DNA of 64,000 nucleotides from Antrihabitans stalagmiti (lineage in GTDB: Bacteria; Actinomycetota; Actinomycetes; Mycobacteriales; Mycobacteriaceae), in assembly GCF_016482825.1 (NCBI RefSeq), contig NZ_JAEMNV010000002.1:744001-808000 (forward strand), written 5' to 3'. Positions 52,708 through 60,629 of this stretch are shown piece after piece. The position numbers were made by a program, and so were the translations under genes. How positions within the stretch are numbered: position 1 is the stretch's first letter; each line of letters opens with the position of its first letter. Under the pieces are notes generated by a model. The model did no database searches. It saw nothing but the letters and a program-made list of their open reading frames with translations, and was not told the origin of the DNA.

Positions 52708-53310
52708 CTACCCCTTCTCGAATCGTCTTCTTGTCCGGGCCTTGTCGCGGTTGCCGCAACGGGACATGGCGCACCAGCGTCGCGCACCCGGACGGGAGGT
52801 GTCGACGAACAGCAGCGCACAATCTGTTGCGGCACAACGCTTGACCCGATCCGCATGGGGTCCGCTCAACAGTGCGATCGCATCTCTCGCGATAGCGGAG
52901 AGCACCTGAGCTCCATCGGCGTTGCGACCTCGGTCCAACTCGAGCACACCCGACCGCAGCACCAGCTGCGGTACCGGGTCCGCTCGTTGCGCAACAGCGT
53001 TCAGGTGCGCTACTGCGTCAGAGGTCGGGAGCTTTCCATCGGCCAGTCTATTGGCCATGTCCCACAACGTCTCTCGTAACCGATGCGCAGCACGCAGGTC
53101 GGCTTCGTCGATCCGCACCGCACTCGGGTCGGACACGACGCCACTCGAGTGCGCCCAGGCAGCCACGTCGGTAGGCGTATGCAACGCCTCCCAACACGAC
53201 CGGTCACCCTCTCCGCCGGTGTAGACGAGGTCGAGCCACAGCGCTCCGGTCACCACCGAGAAGGGCATTCCCTCCGATGAGCGCATCGAAACGCTCGGCC
53301 GGCGATCCAT
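52708..53310 (-). CDS. CGNR zinc-finger regulator
   Basis: This encodes 200 residues if ATG at 53310 is used (MDRRPSVSMR). ATG at 53322 gives four more residues but lies inside a palindrome that looks like an operator. The C terminus holds the treble-clef finger: KRCAATDCALLFVDTSRPGARRWCAMSRCGNRDKARTRRRF (four Cys plus CGNR). The N-terminal ABATE-like domain has LWLDLVYTGG and DLRAAHRLRETLWDMAN. CGNR proteins are thought to act as stress-linked transcription factors. It heads a minus-strand unit leading into mftE-F-G. Confidence 0.9.
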   Translation of the reverse strand: MDRRPSVSMRSSEGMPFSVVTGALWLDLVYTGGEGDRSCWEALHTPTDVAAWAHSSGVVSDPSAVRIDEADLRAAHRLRETLWDMANRLADGKLPTSDAVAHLNAVAQRADPVPQLVLRSGVLELDRGRNADGAQVLSAIARDAIALLSGPHADRVKRCAATDCALLFVDTSRPGARRWCAMSRCGNRDKARTRRRFEKG

Positions 53311-53334
53311 AGTAACCACCATAACTGGTTACTA
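53310..53334. promoter_or_regulatory. Perfect inverted repeat at the CGNR gene start
   Basis: TAGTAACCA (53310-53318) and TGGTTACTA (53326-53334) are perfect 9-base arms with a 7-base spacer. The repeat covers the first ATG of the CGNR gene and lies upstream of the second, so the latter is the more likely start. The site is a strong operator candidate for autoregulation, or for control of the divergent SDR gene as well. Confidence 0.65.
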
Positions 53335-53517
53335 AGTTCACGCAAGCCCACCGAATCGGCGGGCGACCGCGAGCACGATGGCCAGACCGAAAGCAAAAGT
53401 TGCAGTATGGGTTCGGCGATTCATCGGCTGATGCTGGCCAGGATCGTGAGGTTTCGACAGATCGTGAACGACGCTAGCCTCGACCCTGCACGCCCCCTAC
53501 GAGAAACGAGAACACCC

Positions 53518-54276
53518 GTGCCGACGAATGCGACAACCAAGCGTTTTCTCGTGACAGGCTCGACCGGCCAACTTGGTAAGCCGACGCTGGCGGCTCTGAC
53601 CGCCGCGGGCCATGACGCGCGCGGCCTCACCCGACGCGGCGGCGCCGACGCAGTTGCCGCAGACCTGCTAACAGGCCACGGCGTCGACGAGGCACTGGTG
53701 GGTATCGATACGGTCGTGCACCTCGCGACGACCAACGGCAAGAAGGATCTTCTGATTGCAGAGCACCTGGCTGCCGCTGCTGTCCGAGCGAAAGTTACTC
53801 ACCTGGTGGTTGTTTCGATCGTCGGGATCGACGAAATACCCCTGTCGTTCTACAAACAGCGCGTTCGAATCGAAGAGATCATGCACGCATCGGGTATCCC
53901 ACTGACACTGCAGCGTGCGACGCAGTTCCATTCGCTCGTCGATTCGATGTTCTCGTCCCAGCGGTTCCTGCCGGTGGTCGTTGCCCCGGCTATCCGGCTC
54001 CAGCCGATCGCCGTCGAGGAGGTCGGGGCAAAGTTGGCCGAGTTGGCCGTCGGCCCGCCGCTCGGCCGTGTACCCGACATCGGCGGACCCACCCAACGGA
54101 CGATGAAAGATCTGCACGGTGCATGGCGGGCGGCGACCGGAGGCAAGCGACCGGCCGTCGGTCTTCGGTTGCCCGGCAAGCTTTTTGCGGCCTACGACGC
54201 CGGTGTCAATCTCGTGGAAGGACCGACCTACGGGCGCAGCACGTTCGAGGCCTATCTTGCGGACAAATACCGCTGA
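53518..54276 (+). CDS. NmrA/NAD(P)H-binding SDR-family protein
   Basis: This encodes 252 residues from GTG at 53518 (VPTNATTKRFLVTG); upstream codons in the same frame are not family-like. An atypical SDR: FLVTGSTGQLGKPTLAALTAAGHDARGLTRR, VDTVVHLATTN, VTHLVVVSIVGIDEIPLSFYKQR and TLQRATQFHSLVDSMF. Family members act as quinone or redox sensors. It lies between mft genes but on the opposite strand, divergent from the CGNR gene and convergent with the mycofactocin-type SDR. It is likely an insert with that gene. Confidence 0.85.
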   Translation: MPTNATTKRFLVTGSTGQLGKPTLAALTAAGHDARGLTRRGGADAVAADLLTGHGVDEALVGIDTVVHLATTNGKKDLLIAEHLAAAAVRAKVTHLVVVSIVGIDEIPLSFYKQRVRIEEIMHASGIPLTLQRATQFHSLVDSMFSSQRFLPVVVAPAIRLQPIAVEEVGAKLAELAVGPPLGRVPDIGGPTQRTMKDLHGAWRAATGGKRPAVGLRLPGKLFAAYDAGVNLVEGPTYGRSTFEAYLADKYR

Positions 54277-54282
54277 TACGAG

Positions 54283-55095
54283 TCAGACCTTCGTTGCGCC
54301 CATATCGAGCGCGAGCTGGCTACCAGTCACAGTCCTCGATGCGTCGCTCGCGAGCCAGAGCACCGCATCCGACACGTCGTCGGGCGCCGCGAGCGGACTG
54401 TCGGTGAGTATCGAACCGAAGCTCGCGAGGTAGCGCGGATAGTTTCGGAACACCGCAAGCGCGTTGGCGTCGTTGCCCATCGGCGTGTCGACGCCGTAGG
54501 GGTGGATCGAGTTCACACGAATCTTGAATTCGCCCAATTCGATTGCGGCACTTTTGGTCAGGCCGACGACGCCGTGCTTGGCAGCAGAATAGTGCGCCTG
54601 GGCGGGTAGCGCCTTGAGTCCGGCCACCGAGCTGACGGTGATGATCGAGCCACCGTTGCCCGCCGCGATCATCGCCGGCACCGTTGCCTTCAACGTCTTC
54701 CACACGCCGGTGAGGTTGATGTCGAGCAGCGTCGACCATTGCTCGTCCGGCATCTCCCAGAAGCGTGACCAGTTACAGATGCCCGCGTTCGCGATCACGA
54801 TGTCGAGCCTGCCGAACTGCTCGACCCCACGATCGACGACCGCCTGCAACGCCGAGCTGTCCCGGACGTCCGCCTCGGCGACCAGAGCTTTGCGACCCTC
54901 CGCTTCGATCAGATTGCGTGTTTCGGCCAGATCCTCGGCGGTAGCTGGAATGTAGCCATTGTCGCTGGACACGGCTGCGCACACGTCGACCGCGATGATG
55001 TCGGCCCCTTCGCGCGCCAGTCGGATCGCATGATTGCGACCTTGCCCACGAGCAGCACCGGTGATGAAAGCGACTCTGCCTTCGAGCTGACCCAT
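54283..55095 (-). CDS. Mycofactocin-coupled SDR oxidoreductase
   Basis: This encodes 270 residues. Classical SDR with VAFITGAARGQGRNHAIRLAREGADIIAVDVC, then the extra segment VSSDNGYIPATAEDLAETRNLIE that marks the mycofactocin-dependent subfamily. DIVIANAGICNW and the active-site HYSAAKHGVVGLT follow. This group holds non-exchangeable NAD and uses mycofactocin as external electron carrier; the substrate, often a terpenoid or secondary alcohol, is not known here. It follows mftD by 36 bases on the same strand. Confidence 0.93.
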   Translation of the reverse strand: MGQLEGRVAFITGAARGQGRNHAIRLAREGADIIAVDVCAAVSSDNGYIPATAEDLAETRNLIEAEGRKALVAEADVRDSSALQAVVDRGVEQFGRLDIVIANAGICNWSRFWEMPDEQWSTLLDINLTGVWKTLKATVPAMIAAGNGGSIITVSSVAGLKALPAQAHYSAAKHGVVGLTKSAAIELGEFKIRVNSIHPYGVDTPMGNDANALAVFRNYPRYLASFGSILTDSPLAAPDDVSDAVLWLASDASRTVTGSQLALDMGATKV

Positions 55096-55131
55096 ATCGA
55101 AAGATCCTTCGTCGAATGTCGGTTGGGGGGG

Positions 55132-56307
55132 TTACGCGCCGAGCACGCGTTCGAAACCAGGCTTGATGACGAGATCTGCGGGACTCAGGTCCGCGATCGA
55201 GGAGTGGCCGAGACCGAGGAGCGCGGAGTCGATGCCGCTGCGCAGAATGTCGAGCACGTTCTCGACACCCGCTTGGCCGTTGGCCGACAGACCCCACAGG
55301 TATGCCCGGCCGATCATCACAGCGCGCGCACCGAGGGCAACAGCTTTGACGACGTCACTGCCGCGCCGGATGCCACCGTCGAGCACGACCTCGATCTGCT
55401 CGCCCACCGCTTCGGCCACCGCAGGCAATGCCCGGATCGGCGCAGGTGTGCCATCGAGATTGTTCCCACCGTGGTTGGACACCGAGATCGCCGTAACACC
55501 GGCATCGACAGCACGTTTCGCGTCATCGAGGCGCATGATCCCCTTGAGCATAAAAGGACCGCCCCACGCCTCACGCATCCATGCGACGTCCTCCCACGAG
55601 GGCGGCGGGGTCTGCATCCATTCCCCGTAGGCGCCGAAAAACGTCGGCGGAACCTGACCGGGGAGGACGAAGTTCGGTGTCGTGAGATCCGGGATGCGAC
55701 CGGTCTTGGCGAATTCGGTCAACCACCTCGGCCGCGACAACGCCTCCGGCGCGAACCGCAGCATTGCACGAAGATCCATCTTCTCGGGGATCACCGGGGA
55801 ACCCCAATCACGGCCGTGCGAGAACGACCAATCGAGGGTGACGATCAAACCCGTGGCGCCGGCGGCACGGCCACGTTCCATACGAGCGAGTATGTCGTCG
55901 CGACTGCCCGCCCAGTACATCTGGAAGAAGGTCTGCGGGTTTGCCGCGATCACATCTTCGATCGGCTTGCTCGCGAAGGAACTGAGCCCCATCGCCGTTC
56001 CACGCGCGGCGGCCGCACGAGCCACAGCTACCTCACCGTCGGGGTGCACAGCCTGCACGCCGGTCGGCGAGATGATCACCGGCATCGAAATGGGTTGTCC
56101 CATAACCGTGGTCGACATCTCACGCTTGGCCGACAGTCCTGCGACGTGCGGCGCGAAACCGAGTTCGCGGAAGGCAGCACTGTTGTCGTCGAGCGTAAGT
56201 CCCTGCTCCGACCCAGCGATCAGGGCGCCGTAGACCGACTTCGGAAGTCGCTTCTTGGCGCGCCGCTGCGCCTCGGCGACGGTTTCGAACCATGGATTGC
56301 GCGCCAT
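55132..56307 (-). CDS. mftD: Premycofactocin synthase (FMN-dependent, lactate-oxidase fold)
   Basis: This encodes 391 residues from ATG at 56307; the A is shared with the mftC stop (TGATG). FMN-dependent alpha-hydroxyacid-dehydrogenase fold: SAAFRELGFAPHVAGLSAKREMSTTVMGQ, MPVIISPTGVQAVHPDGE, TFFQMYWAG, ISVSNHGGNNLDGTPAPIRALPAVAEAVG and LDGGIRRGSDVVKAVALGARAVMIGRAYLWGL. The NHGGNNLDG string is specific to MftD, which oxidatively deaminates the Val-Tyr product to the alpha-keto-amide cofactor. Confidence 0.96.
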   Translation of the reverse strand: MARNPWFETVAEAQRRAKKRLPKSVYGALIAGSEQGLTLDDNSAAFRELGFAPHVAGLSAKREMSTTVMGQPISMPVIISPTGVQAVHPDGEVAVARAAAARGTAMGLSSFASKPIEDVIAANPQTFFQMYWAGSRDDILARMERGRAAGATGLIVTLDWSFSHGRDWGSPVIPEKMDLRAMLRFAPEALSRPRWLTEFAKTGRIPDLTTPNFVLPGQVPPTFFGAYGEWMQTPPPSWEDVAWMREAWGGPFMLKGIMRLDDAKRAVDAGVTAISVSNHGGNNLDGTPAPIRALPAVAEAVGEQIEVVLDGGIRRGSDVVKAVALGARAVMIGRAYLWGLSANGQAGVENVLDILRSGIDSALLGLGHSSIADLSPADLVIKPGFERVLGA

Positions 56308-57518
56308 CAGACAGACTCTTTCGATCGCATTCCGGAGAGGGGATTTTCGTCGCAGGCACGGGCAGGTGGCGTCACCATCAGGGTCAGGGGCACCGGTGCG
56401 CGCGGGGCGCGGCGGTTGCCGGTGCGGGAGTGGTCCACGTGCGACTTCGGCACGGTACGAGCTGCCGTCAGTGCCGACTCGCCGTAGCCCTCGACACATT
56501 CCGGGTCTGGTCCGTCCATCGGAAGTCCGGTGAAGAACTTGGCGGCCATACACCCGCCGCGGCAGGAGTCGTAGTGATTGCACTTGCTGCACGCACCACC
56601 TGTGGTGGGTTCGCGCAACTCCGCGAAGAGTTTCGAGTGCTGCCATACCTCACGAAAACCACCGTCGGACAGCACGTTTCCTGCAAGGAACTGTTCGTGG
56701 ATCGCGAACGGGCAGGCATAGACGTCACCGACTGGATCGATGAGACACACCACTCTGCCTGCGCCACAGAGGTTCAGCCCCGGCAGCGCATCACCGAACG
56801 CCGACAGGTGGAAGAAAGAATCTCCGGTCAGCACGCCTTCGCCGTTACGGACGAGCCAGTCGTAGAGTTCGCGCTGCTGCGCGTGGGTCGGATGCAGGTC
56901 GTCCCATACGTCGGCCCCTCGGCCCGACGGCCGCAGGCGGGTAATGCGCAGTGTTGCACCGTACTTGGCGGCGAGTGCTTTGAACTCGTCGAGCTGGGAA
57001 ACGTTGTGCCGCGTCACGACCACCGAGATCTTCGCGTCGGAAAAGCCCGCCTCGGCAAGGTTCTCCAAAGCGCGTACGGCCATCGCGAACGAGCCCGGAC
57101 CCCGGACCGCGTCGTTGACCTCGGCGGTGGCGCCGTCGATGGAGATCTGGACGTCCACGTAGTCGCTGGCAGCGAGGCGAGCCGCGACGGACTTGTCGAT
57201 CTTGACGCCGTTGGTCGAGAACTTCACGCCGACACTGTGAGCGGTCGCGTAGTCGACCAGCTCCCAGAAGTCCGCTCGGACCGTAGGTTCGCCGCCGCCG
57301 ATGTTCACGTAGAACACCTGCATCCGCTCGAGTTCGTCGATCACGGCCTTGGCTTGCTCGGTGCTGAGTTCGCGCGGATCACGCCGGCCCGACGAGGACA
57401 GGCAGTGCACACACGAGAGGTTGCAGGCGTAGGTCAGTTCCCACGTCAGACAGATCGGAGCGTCCAGTCCGCGTTCGAACTGGTCGACCAATCGGCCGGG
57501 TGCTGTGGCTGCGGTCAT
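56307..57518 (-). CDS. mftC: Mycofactocin radical SAM maturase
   Basis: This encodes 403 residues. CNLSCVHC (Cys32, Cys36, Cys39) binds the radical SAM 4Fe-4S cluster. GGGEPTVRADF and ISIDG follow. A C-terminal SPASM domain has GAGRVVCLIDPVGDVYACPFAIHEQFLAGN and CSKCNHYDSCRGGCMAAKFFTG for two auxiliary clusters. It decarboxylates the MftA C-terminal Tyr and cyclises it with Val. It overlaps mftB by four bases. Confidence 0.97.
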   Translation of the reverse strand: MTAATAPGRLVDQFERGLDAPICLTWELTYACNLSCVHCLSSSGRRDPRELSTEQAKAVIDELERMQVFYVNIGGGEPTVRADFWELVDYATAHSVGVKFSTNGVKIDKSVAARLAASDYVDVQISIDGATAEVNDAVRGPGSFAMAVRALENLAEAGFSDAKISVVVTRHNVSQLDEFKALAAKYGATLRITRLRPSGRGADVWDDLHPTHAQQRELYDWLVRNGEGVLTGDSFFHLSAFGDALPGLNLCGAGRVVCLIDPVGDVYACPFAIHEQFLAGNVLSDGGFREVWQHSKLFAELREPTTGGACSKCNHYDSCRGGCMAAKFFTGLPMDGPDPECVEGYGESALTAARTVPKSHVDHSRTGNRRAPRAPVPLTLMVTPPARACDENPLSGMRSKESV

Positions 57519-57817
57519 CGGGGGTCAACTCTCTCGTCTGCTGCGGCGGTCGTCGGCACGATCATGTGCGAATCGGCAAGTGTGCCGAGCGCTTTCGCGT
57601 AGGCCGGTGCCGTATCGGCGTCGATGCCGGCAGCGGCGAGCGCAGAGCGCACATCCGGATGCGCCGGCAGGCTGGTCACGATCTCGACGATCGTCTTGTT
57701 CTTGAGGAACGACAGTTTGCGCGTGCCGAAGTGATACAGCAACGCGCCGAACGGTTCCGGCCGCAGCGATACCTGTGGATGCAGCTGCCACCGGGCATCG
57801 AGGTCGAGGCTCGTCAC
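57515..57817 (-). CDS. mftB: Mycofactocin RiPP recognition protein
   Basis: This encodes 100 residues. PqqD-like RiPP recognition element: WQLHPQVSLRPEPFGALLYHFGTRKLSFLKNKTIVEIV, then helices. It binds the MftA leader and presents it to MftC. It follows mftA by 32 bases and overlaps mftC by four. Confidence 0.95.
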   Translation of the reverse strand: MTSLDLDARWQLHPQVSLRPEPFGALLYHFGTRKLSFLKNKTIVEIVTSLPAHPDVRSALAAAGIDADTAPAYAKALGTLADSHMIVPTTAAADERVDPR

Positions 57818-57849
57818 GGGACTACTACCCGACTACTTTTCGCCGGAGC

Positions 57850-57945
57850 TCAGTAGACGCCGCACATGCCGTCGATCGACACTTCTTCGACAAGGGTTTC
57901 CTCTACAACGTCGGACTCGACGGCATCTGCGGGATGATCGGACAT
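57850..57945 (-). CDS. mftA: Mycofactocin precursor peptide
   Basis: This is a 31-codon gene found by translating the minus strand upstream of mftB. GAGGAGG lies eight bases before the ATG at 57945. The peptide begins MSDHPADAVE, has an acidic leader with EETLVEEVS, and ends IDGMCGVY followed by TGA. That C terminus is the conserved MftA core; its last Val-Tyr becomes the cofactor. The gene is small enough to be missed by standard gene calling. Confidence 0.97.
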   Translation of the reverse strand: MSDHPADAVESDVVEETLVEEVSIDGMCGVY

Positions 57946-58041
57946 GACGGCCTCCTCGAAGCGGTTTTGAGATGTCGATCACACTGTAATGGCATCGAGT
58001 GCATAAATGGAAGACCCAAGTTGGAAGACCGAAGGAGCACA
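57946..58041. promoter_or_regulatory. Divergent mftA/mftR promoter region
   Basis: This 96-base spacer holds both start signals. Candidate binding features are the inverted arms TCGAT and ATCGA with a 14-base spacer (about 57975-57998) and a direct repeat TGGAAGACC at about 58008-58016 and 58023-58031, just before mftR. The mftR ribosome site GAAGGAG is clear. MftR in mycobacteria binds this kind of spacer and is released by acyl-CoAs; the exact site here is unproven. Confidence 0.5.
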
Positions 58042-58671
58042 GTGCGACCACACGTCGATCAGTCCACAAAAGTCGGTCGGCGACCATCGACGACCAAGGA
58101 TTCGATCAGCGCGACCGCGATCGAACTGTTCGTCACACACGGCTTCGACGAAACGAGCATCGACGACATCGCCGCAGCAGCAGGAATAGCGCGACGCACG
58201 TTCTTCCGCTACTTCGCATCGAAGAACGCGGTTCCATGGGGCGACTTCGACGTCCACCTCGACGACATGCGTGCCCACCTGTCCGGACTCTCCCCCGACC
58301 TACCCCTCGCCGAACGACTCACGATGGCACTGCTCGAGTTCAACACCTTCCCGCCGGATCAGGCCGAGAAGCATCGCAAGCGGATGGAACTCATCCTCAC
58401 AGCGCCTGCGCTGCAGGCGTATTCGCTCGTAATGTACGAGGGCTGGCGCAACGTCGTCGCCGAGTACGTTGCCGTGAGCACCGACAGCAAACCCGACGAC
58501 CACGGTCCGCGAACGGCGGGATGGATGATGCTCGGCATCGCCCTCGCCGCCTACGAACAGTGGCTGGGCGACGACTCCCTCGCATTGCCCGACCTACTGG
58601 CCCGCGGCTGCAGGCTCCTCGATTCCGGCCTCGCGGGCCTGGTGGCGCAGACACGAACGGACGCCGACTAG
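58042..58671 (+). CDS. mftR: Mycofactocin system TetR regulator
   Basis: This encodes 209 residues from GTG at 58042, chosen because GAAGGAG lies five bases upstream; the frame runs on upstream through mftA antisense, which is not coding. The N terminus RPSTTKDSISATAIELFVTHGFDETSIDDIAAAAGIARRTFFRYFASKNAVPWGDF is a TetR helix-turn-helix of the MftR type. The ligand domain includes FNTFPPDQAEKHRKRMELILTAPALQAYSLVMYEGWR. It diverges from mftA and should control it. Confidence 0.94.
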   Translation: MRPHVDQSTKVGRRPSTTKDSISATAIELFVTHGFDETSIDDIAAAAGIARRTFFRYFASKNAVPWGDFDVHLDDMRAHLSGLSPDLPLAERLTMALLEFNTFPPDQAEKHRKRMELILTAPALQAYSLVMYEGWRNVVAEYVAVSTDSKPDDHGPRTAGWMMLGIALAAYEQWLGDDSLALPDLLARGCRLLDSGLAGLVAQTRTDAD

Positions 58672-58735
58672 CGGGGCACTAGACTTGCCAGGATTGTCCG
58701 ACCAGCCCAGATCGACAAGCGGAGCCGACCCAGCG

Positions 58736-59398
58736 ATGAATCAACCCCGAGCAGCAGCCGAGTCCCCGGAGGGTTACGGCGCCGACCGGTCCGCCCGCCC
58801 GGCGGGCTCGGGAACGGGTTCGCTGTCGGAGGCCGAAATCGTCGAGGCTGCGCTGCGGGTCGTCCGGGTCGATGGCGTCGAGAAGCTCTCGATGCGACGT
58901 CTGTCCCGCGAACTCGGCGTGTCTCCGATGGCCCCGTACTACTACGTTGCCGACAAGAGCGGCCTGCTCGACTTGGTTGCGTCGGCCGCACTTGCCGGCA
59001 TTCACGTTCCCGACATCGGCTCCGGAACCTGGCAGGAGCGGTTGCGCGAACTCATCGACCAGATCGACGAGAAACTGCGCAAGCACCCAGGGCTCGGCGA
59101 TGTACTGCTCGAGCAGATGCTGCGCAAACAACTCGATCTCATCGATGCGGTGATGGCGATCCTGTTCGACGCCGGCTTCTCGGCACGAAATGTGCTTGCC
59201 GCCTACGCAACGATCCATACCTACCTGTTCGGCCGTCGTCGCGTCGGCAAGGCGAACCCGGCGGACATGCCGGACCAGCTGCCGGAGTCACTGGCGAGGG
59301 CGACCAAGCACATGGCAGATCTGAACGGCAAGTACGTCTACCAGTTCGGGATAGAGACTGTGATCAGCGGCCTGGAAGCGCAACTTGTTCGCCAGTAG
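58736..59398 (+). CDS. TetR-family regulator upstream of the kshB-like gene
   Basis: This encodes 220 residues from ATG at 58736 (MNQPRAAAES). The helix-turn-helix is LSEAEIVEAALRVVRVDGVEKLSMRRLSRELGVSPMAPYYYVADKSGLLDLVAS, followed by a TetR C-terminal domain. It lies 64 bases after mftR on the same strand and 83 bases before the reductase gene. Its target is unknown. The box in the following spacer fits KstR rather than this protein. Confidence 0.88.
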   Translation: MNQPRAAAESPEGYGADRSARPAGSGTGSLSEAEIVEAALRVVRVDGVEKLSMRRLSRELGVSPMAPYYYVADKSGLLDLVASAALAGIHVPDIGSGTWQERLRELIDQIDEKLRKHPGLGDVLLEQMLRKQLDLIDAVMAILFDAGFSARNVLAAYATIHTYLFGRRRVGKANPADMPDQLPESLARATKHMADLNGKYVYQFGIETVISGLEAQLVRQ

Positions 59399-59419
59399 CC
59401 GTCCCAGTAGCATCGATAC

Positions 59420-59433
59420 TAGAACACGTTCTA
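59420..59433 (+). promoter_or_regulatory. KstR-type operator
   Basis: TAGAACACGTTCTA has perfect 6-base arms and fits the KstR consensus TnnAACnnGTTnnA used to control sterol catabolism in Mycobacterium and Rhodococcus. It lies 49 bases before the ATG of the kshB-like gene. KstR itself is not in the window. Confidence 0.85.
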
Positions 59434-59481
59434 CTTTTTGATCCTTGCTCGAAGAACCAAGCGGAGAGGAGTTCGTCAGAG

Positions 59482-60540
59482 ATGACCAGCGTTGACGACG
59501 TGCCACACGGCTCTCGATCGGTATTACTGACCGTCTCCGGAGTGATCGACGAGACGCCCGATGCCCGTTCGATCGAATTCGCTGTCCCCGACGAACTCCG
59601 CGATCGCTTCGTCTACAAGCCCGGACAGTTCTTGACCCTACGGATCCCGAGCGATCGCACCGGATCCGTTGCACGCTGCTATTCCCTTGCCAGCTCCCCC
59701 TTCACCGACGACCGACCGAAGGTCACCGTCAAACGCACGCTCGAGGGTTACGGCTCCAACTGGGTCTGCGACAACCTCGCGGTCGGAGACACCGTCGAGG
59801 TCCTGCCACCGTCCGGTCACTTCACGCCGAAGAATCTCGACGACGACCTGCTGCTGCTCGCTGCGGGCAGTGGCATCACACCGGTCATCTCGATCCTGAA
59901 ATCCGCACTGTCACAAGGCACGGGCAAGGTCGTGCTGCTGTATGCAAACCAGGACGAGGCTTCGGTCATCTTCGCAGCAGAGCTACGCGAGCTGGCAGCT
60001 CAGTACCCGGATCGGCTGCTGGTCACCCACTGGCTCGTCAGCCTCAACGGGCTGCCGTCGGTCCCGCAGCTCGCACTTGCCGCGGCGCCCTACCTGTCCT
60101 ACCAGGCGTTTATGTGCGGTCCCGGATTGTTCATGGACGCGGTGCATCGTGCCCTCGACGATCTGGGCGTTCCGCGCAGTCACGTGCGCTCCGAGGTGTT
60201 CAATTCCCTTGCCGGCGACCCATTTACAGATTCGACACCCGTCGAGCTTTCCGACGAGGACGCAGCCGACGCAGCCACGGTCGACGTCGAACTCGACGGC
60301 GAGGTCCACAAGCTGAGCTGGCCGCGCAAGCAGACCCTCGTCGACATCATGTTGGCCAAAGGCATCGACGTTCCGTACTCGTGCCAAGAGGGCGAGTGCG
60401 GTTCGTGCGCCTGCACGGTGCTGGAAGGCAAGGTCGAGATGGACAATGCCGAGATCCTCGATCCGGAAGACATCGAAAACGGCTACGTCCTCGGCTGCCA
60501 GTCGCACCCGGTCTCCGATTACGTCAAAATCGAGTTTTAG
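59482..60540 (+). CDS. kshB: 3-ketosteroid 9-alpha-hydroxylase reductase subunit (KshB-like)
   Basis: This encodes 352 residues with GGAGAGGAG upstream. Order: FAD domain (VYKPGQFLTLRI, RCYSLASSPFTD), NAD domain (LLLLAAGSGITPVISILKSAL, YQAFMCGPGLFMDAVHRALDDLGV) and a C-terminal plant-type 2Fe-2S domain (PYSCQEGECGSCACTVLEG, then LGCQSHP). This length and domain order match KshB, which feeds electrons to the KshA oxygenase in sterol ring opening. The KstR box supports this. It could also serve another Rieske oxygenase, since no kshA is nearby. Confidence 0.9.
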   Translation: MTSVDDVPHGSRSVLLTVSGVIDETPDARSIEFAVPDELRDRFVYKPGQFLTLRIPSDRTGSVARCYSLASSPFTDDRPKVTVKRTLEGYGSNWVCDNLAVGDTVEVLPPSGHFTPKNLDDDLLLLAAGSGITPVISILKSALSQGTGKVVLLYANQDEASVIFAAELRELAAQYPDRLLVTHWLVSLNGLPSVPQLALAAAPYLSYQAFMCGPGLFMDAVHRALDDLGVPRSHVRSEVFNSLAGDPFTDSTPVELSDEDAADAATVDVELDGEVHKLSWPRKQTLVDIMLAKGIDVPYSCQEGECGSCACTVLEGKVEMDNAEILDPEDIENGYVLGCQSHPVSDYVKIEF

Positions 60541-60583
60541 GCGGCTACGACATACCCCCGTCGCTTCGCTCGCCCCACCGCGG

Positions 60584-60629
60584 CTCGTGAGTCCTTCCGG
60601 AGGTCCCACCCTCCTAAAGGACTCACGAG
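60584..60629. repeat. Palindromic repeat, copy 2 (between convergent genes)
   Basis: Arms CTCGTGAGTCCTTCCGGAG (60584-60602) and CTCCTAAAGGACTCACGAG (60611-60629) pair with two mismatches around an 8-base loop and are followed by the same CGCGGAGCG flank as copy 1. It separates the convergent kshB-like and AlkD-like genes and its right arm runs into the last codons of the AlkD-like gene. It probably ends transcription in both directions. Confidence 0.8.

Noticed and set aside
57775-58041. N-terminal extension of mftR
   Set aside because: It is antisense to mftA and mftB and lies upstream of a strong ribosome site at GTG 58042.
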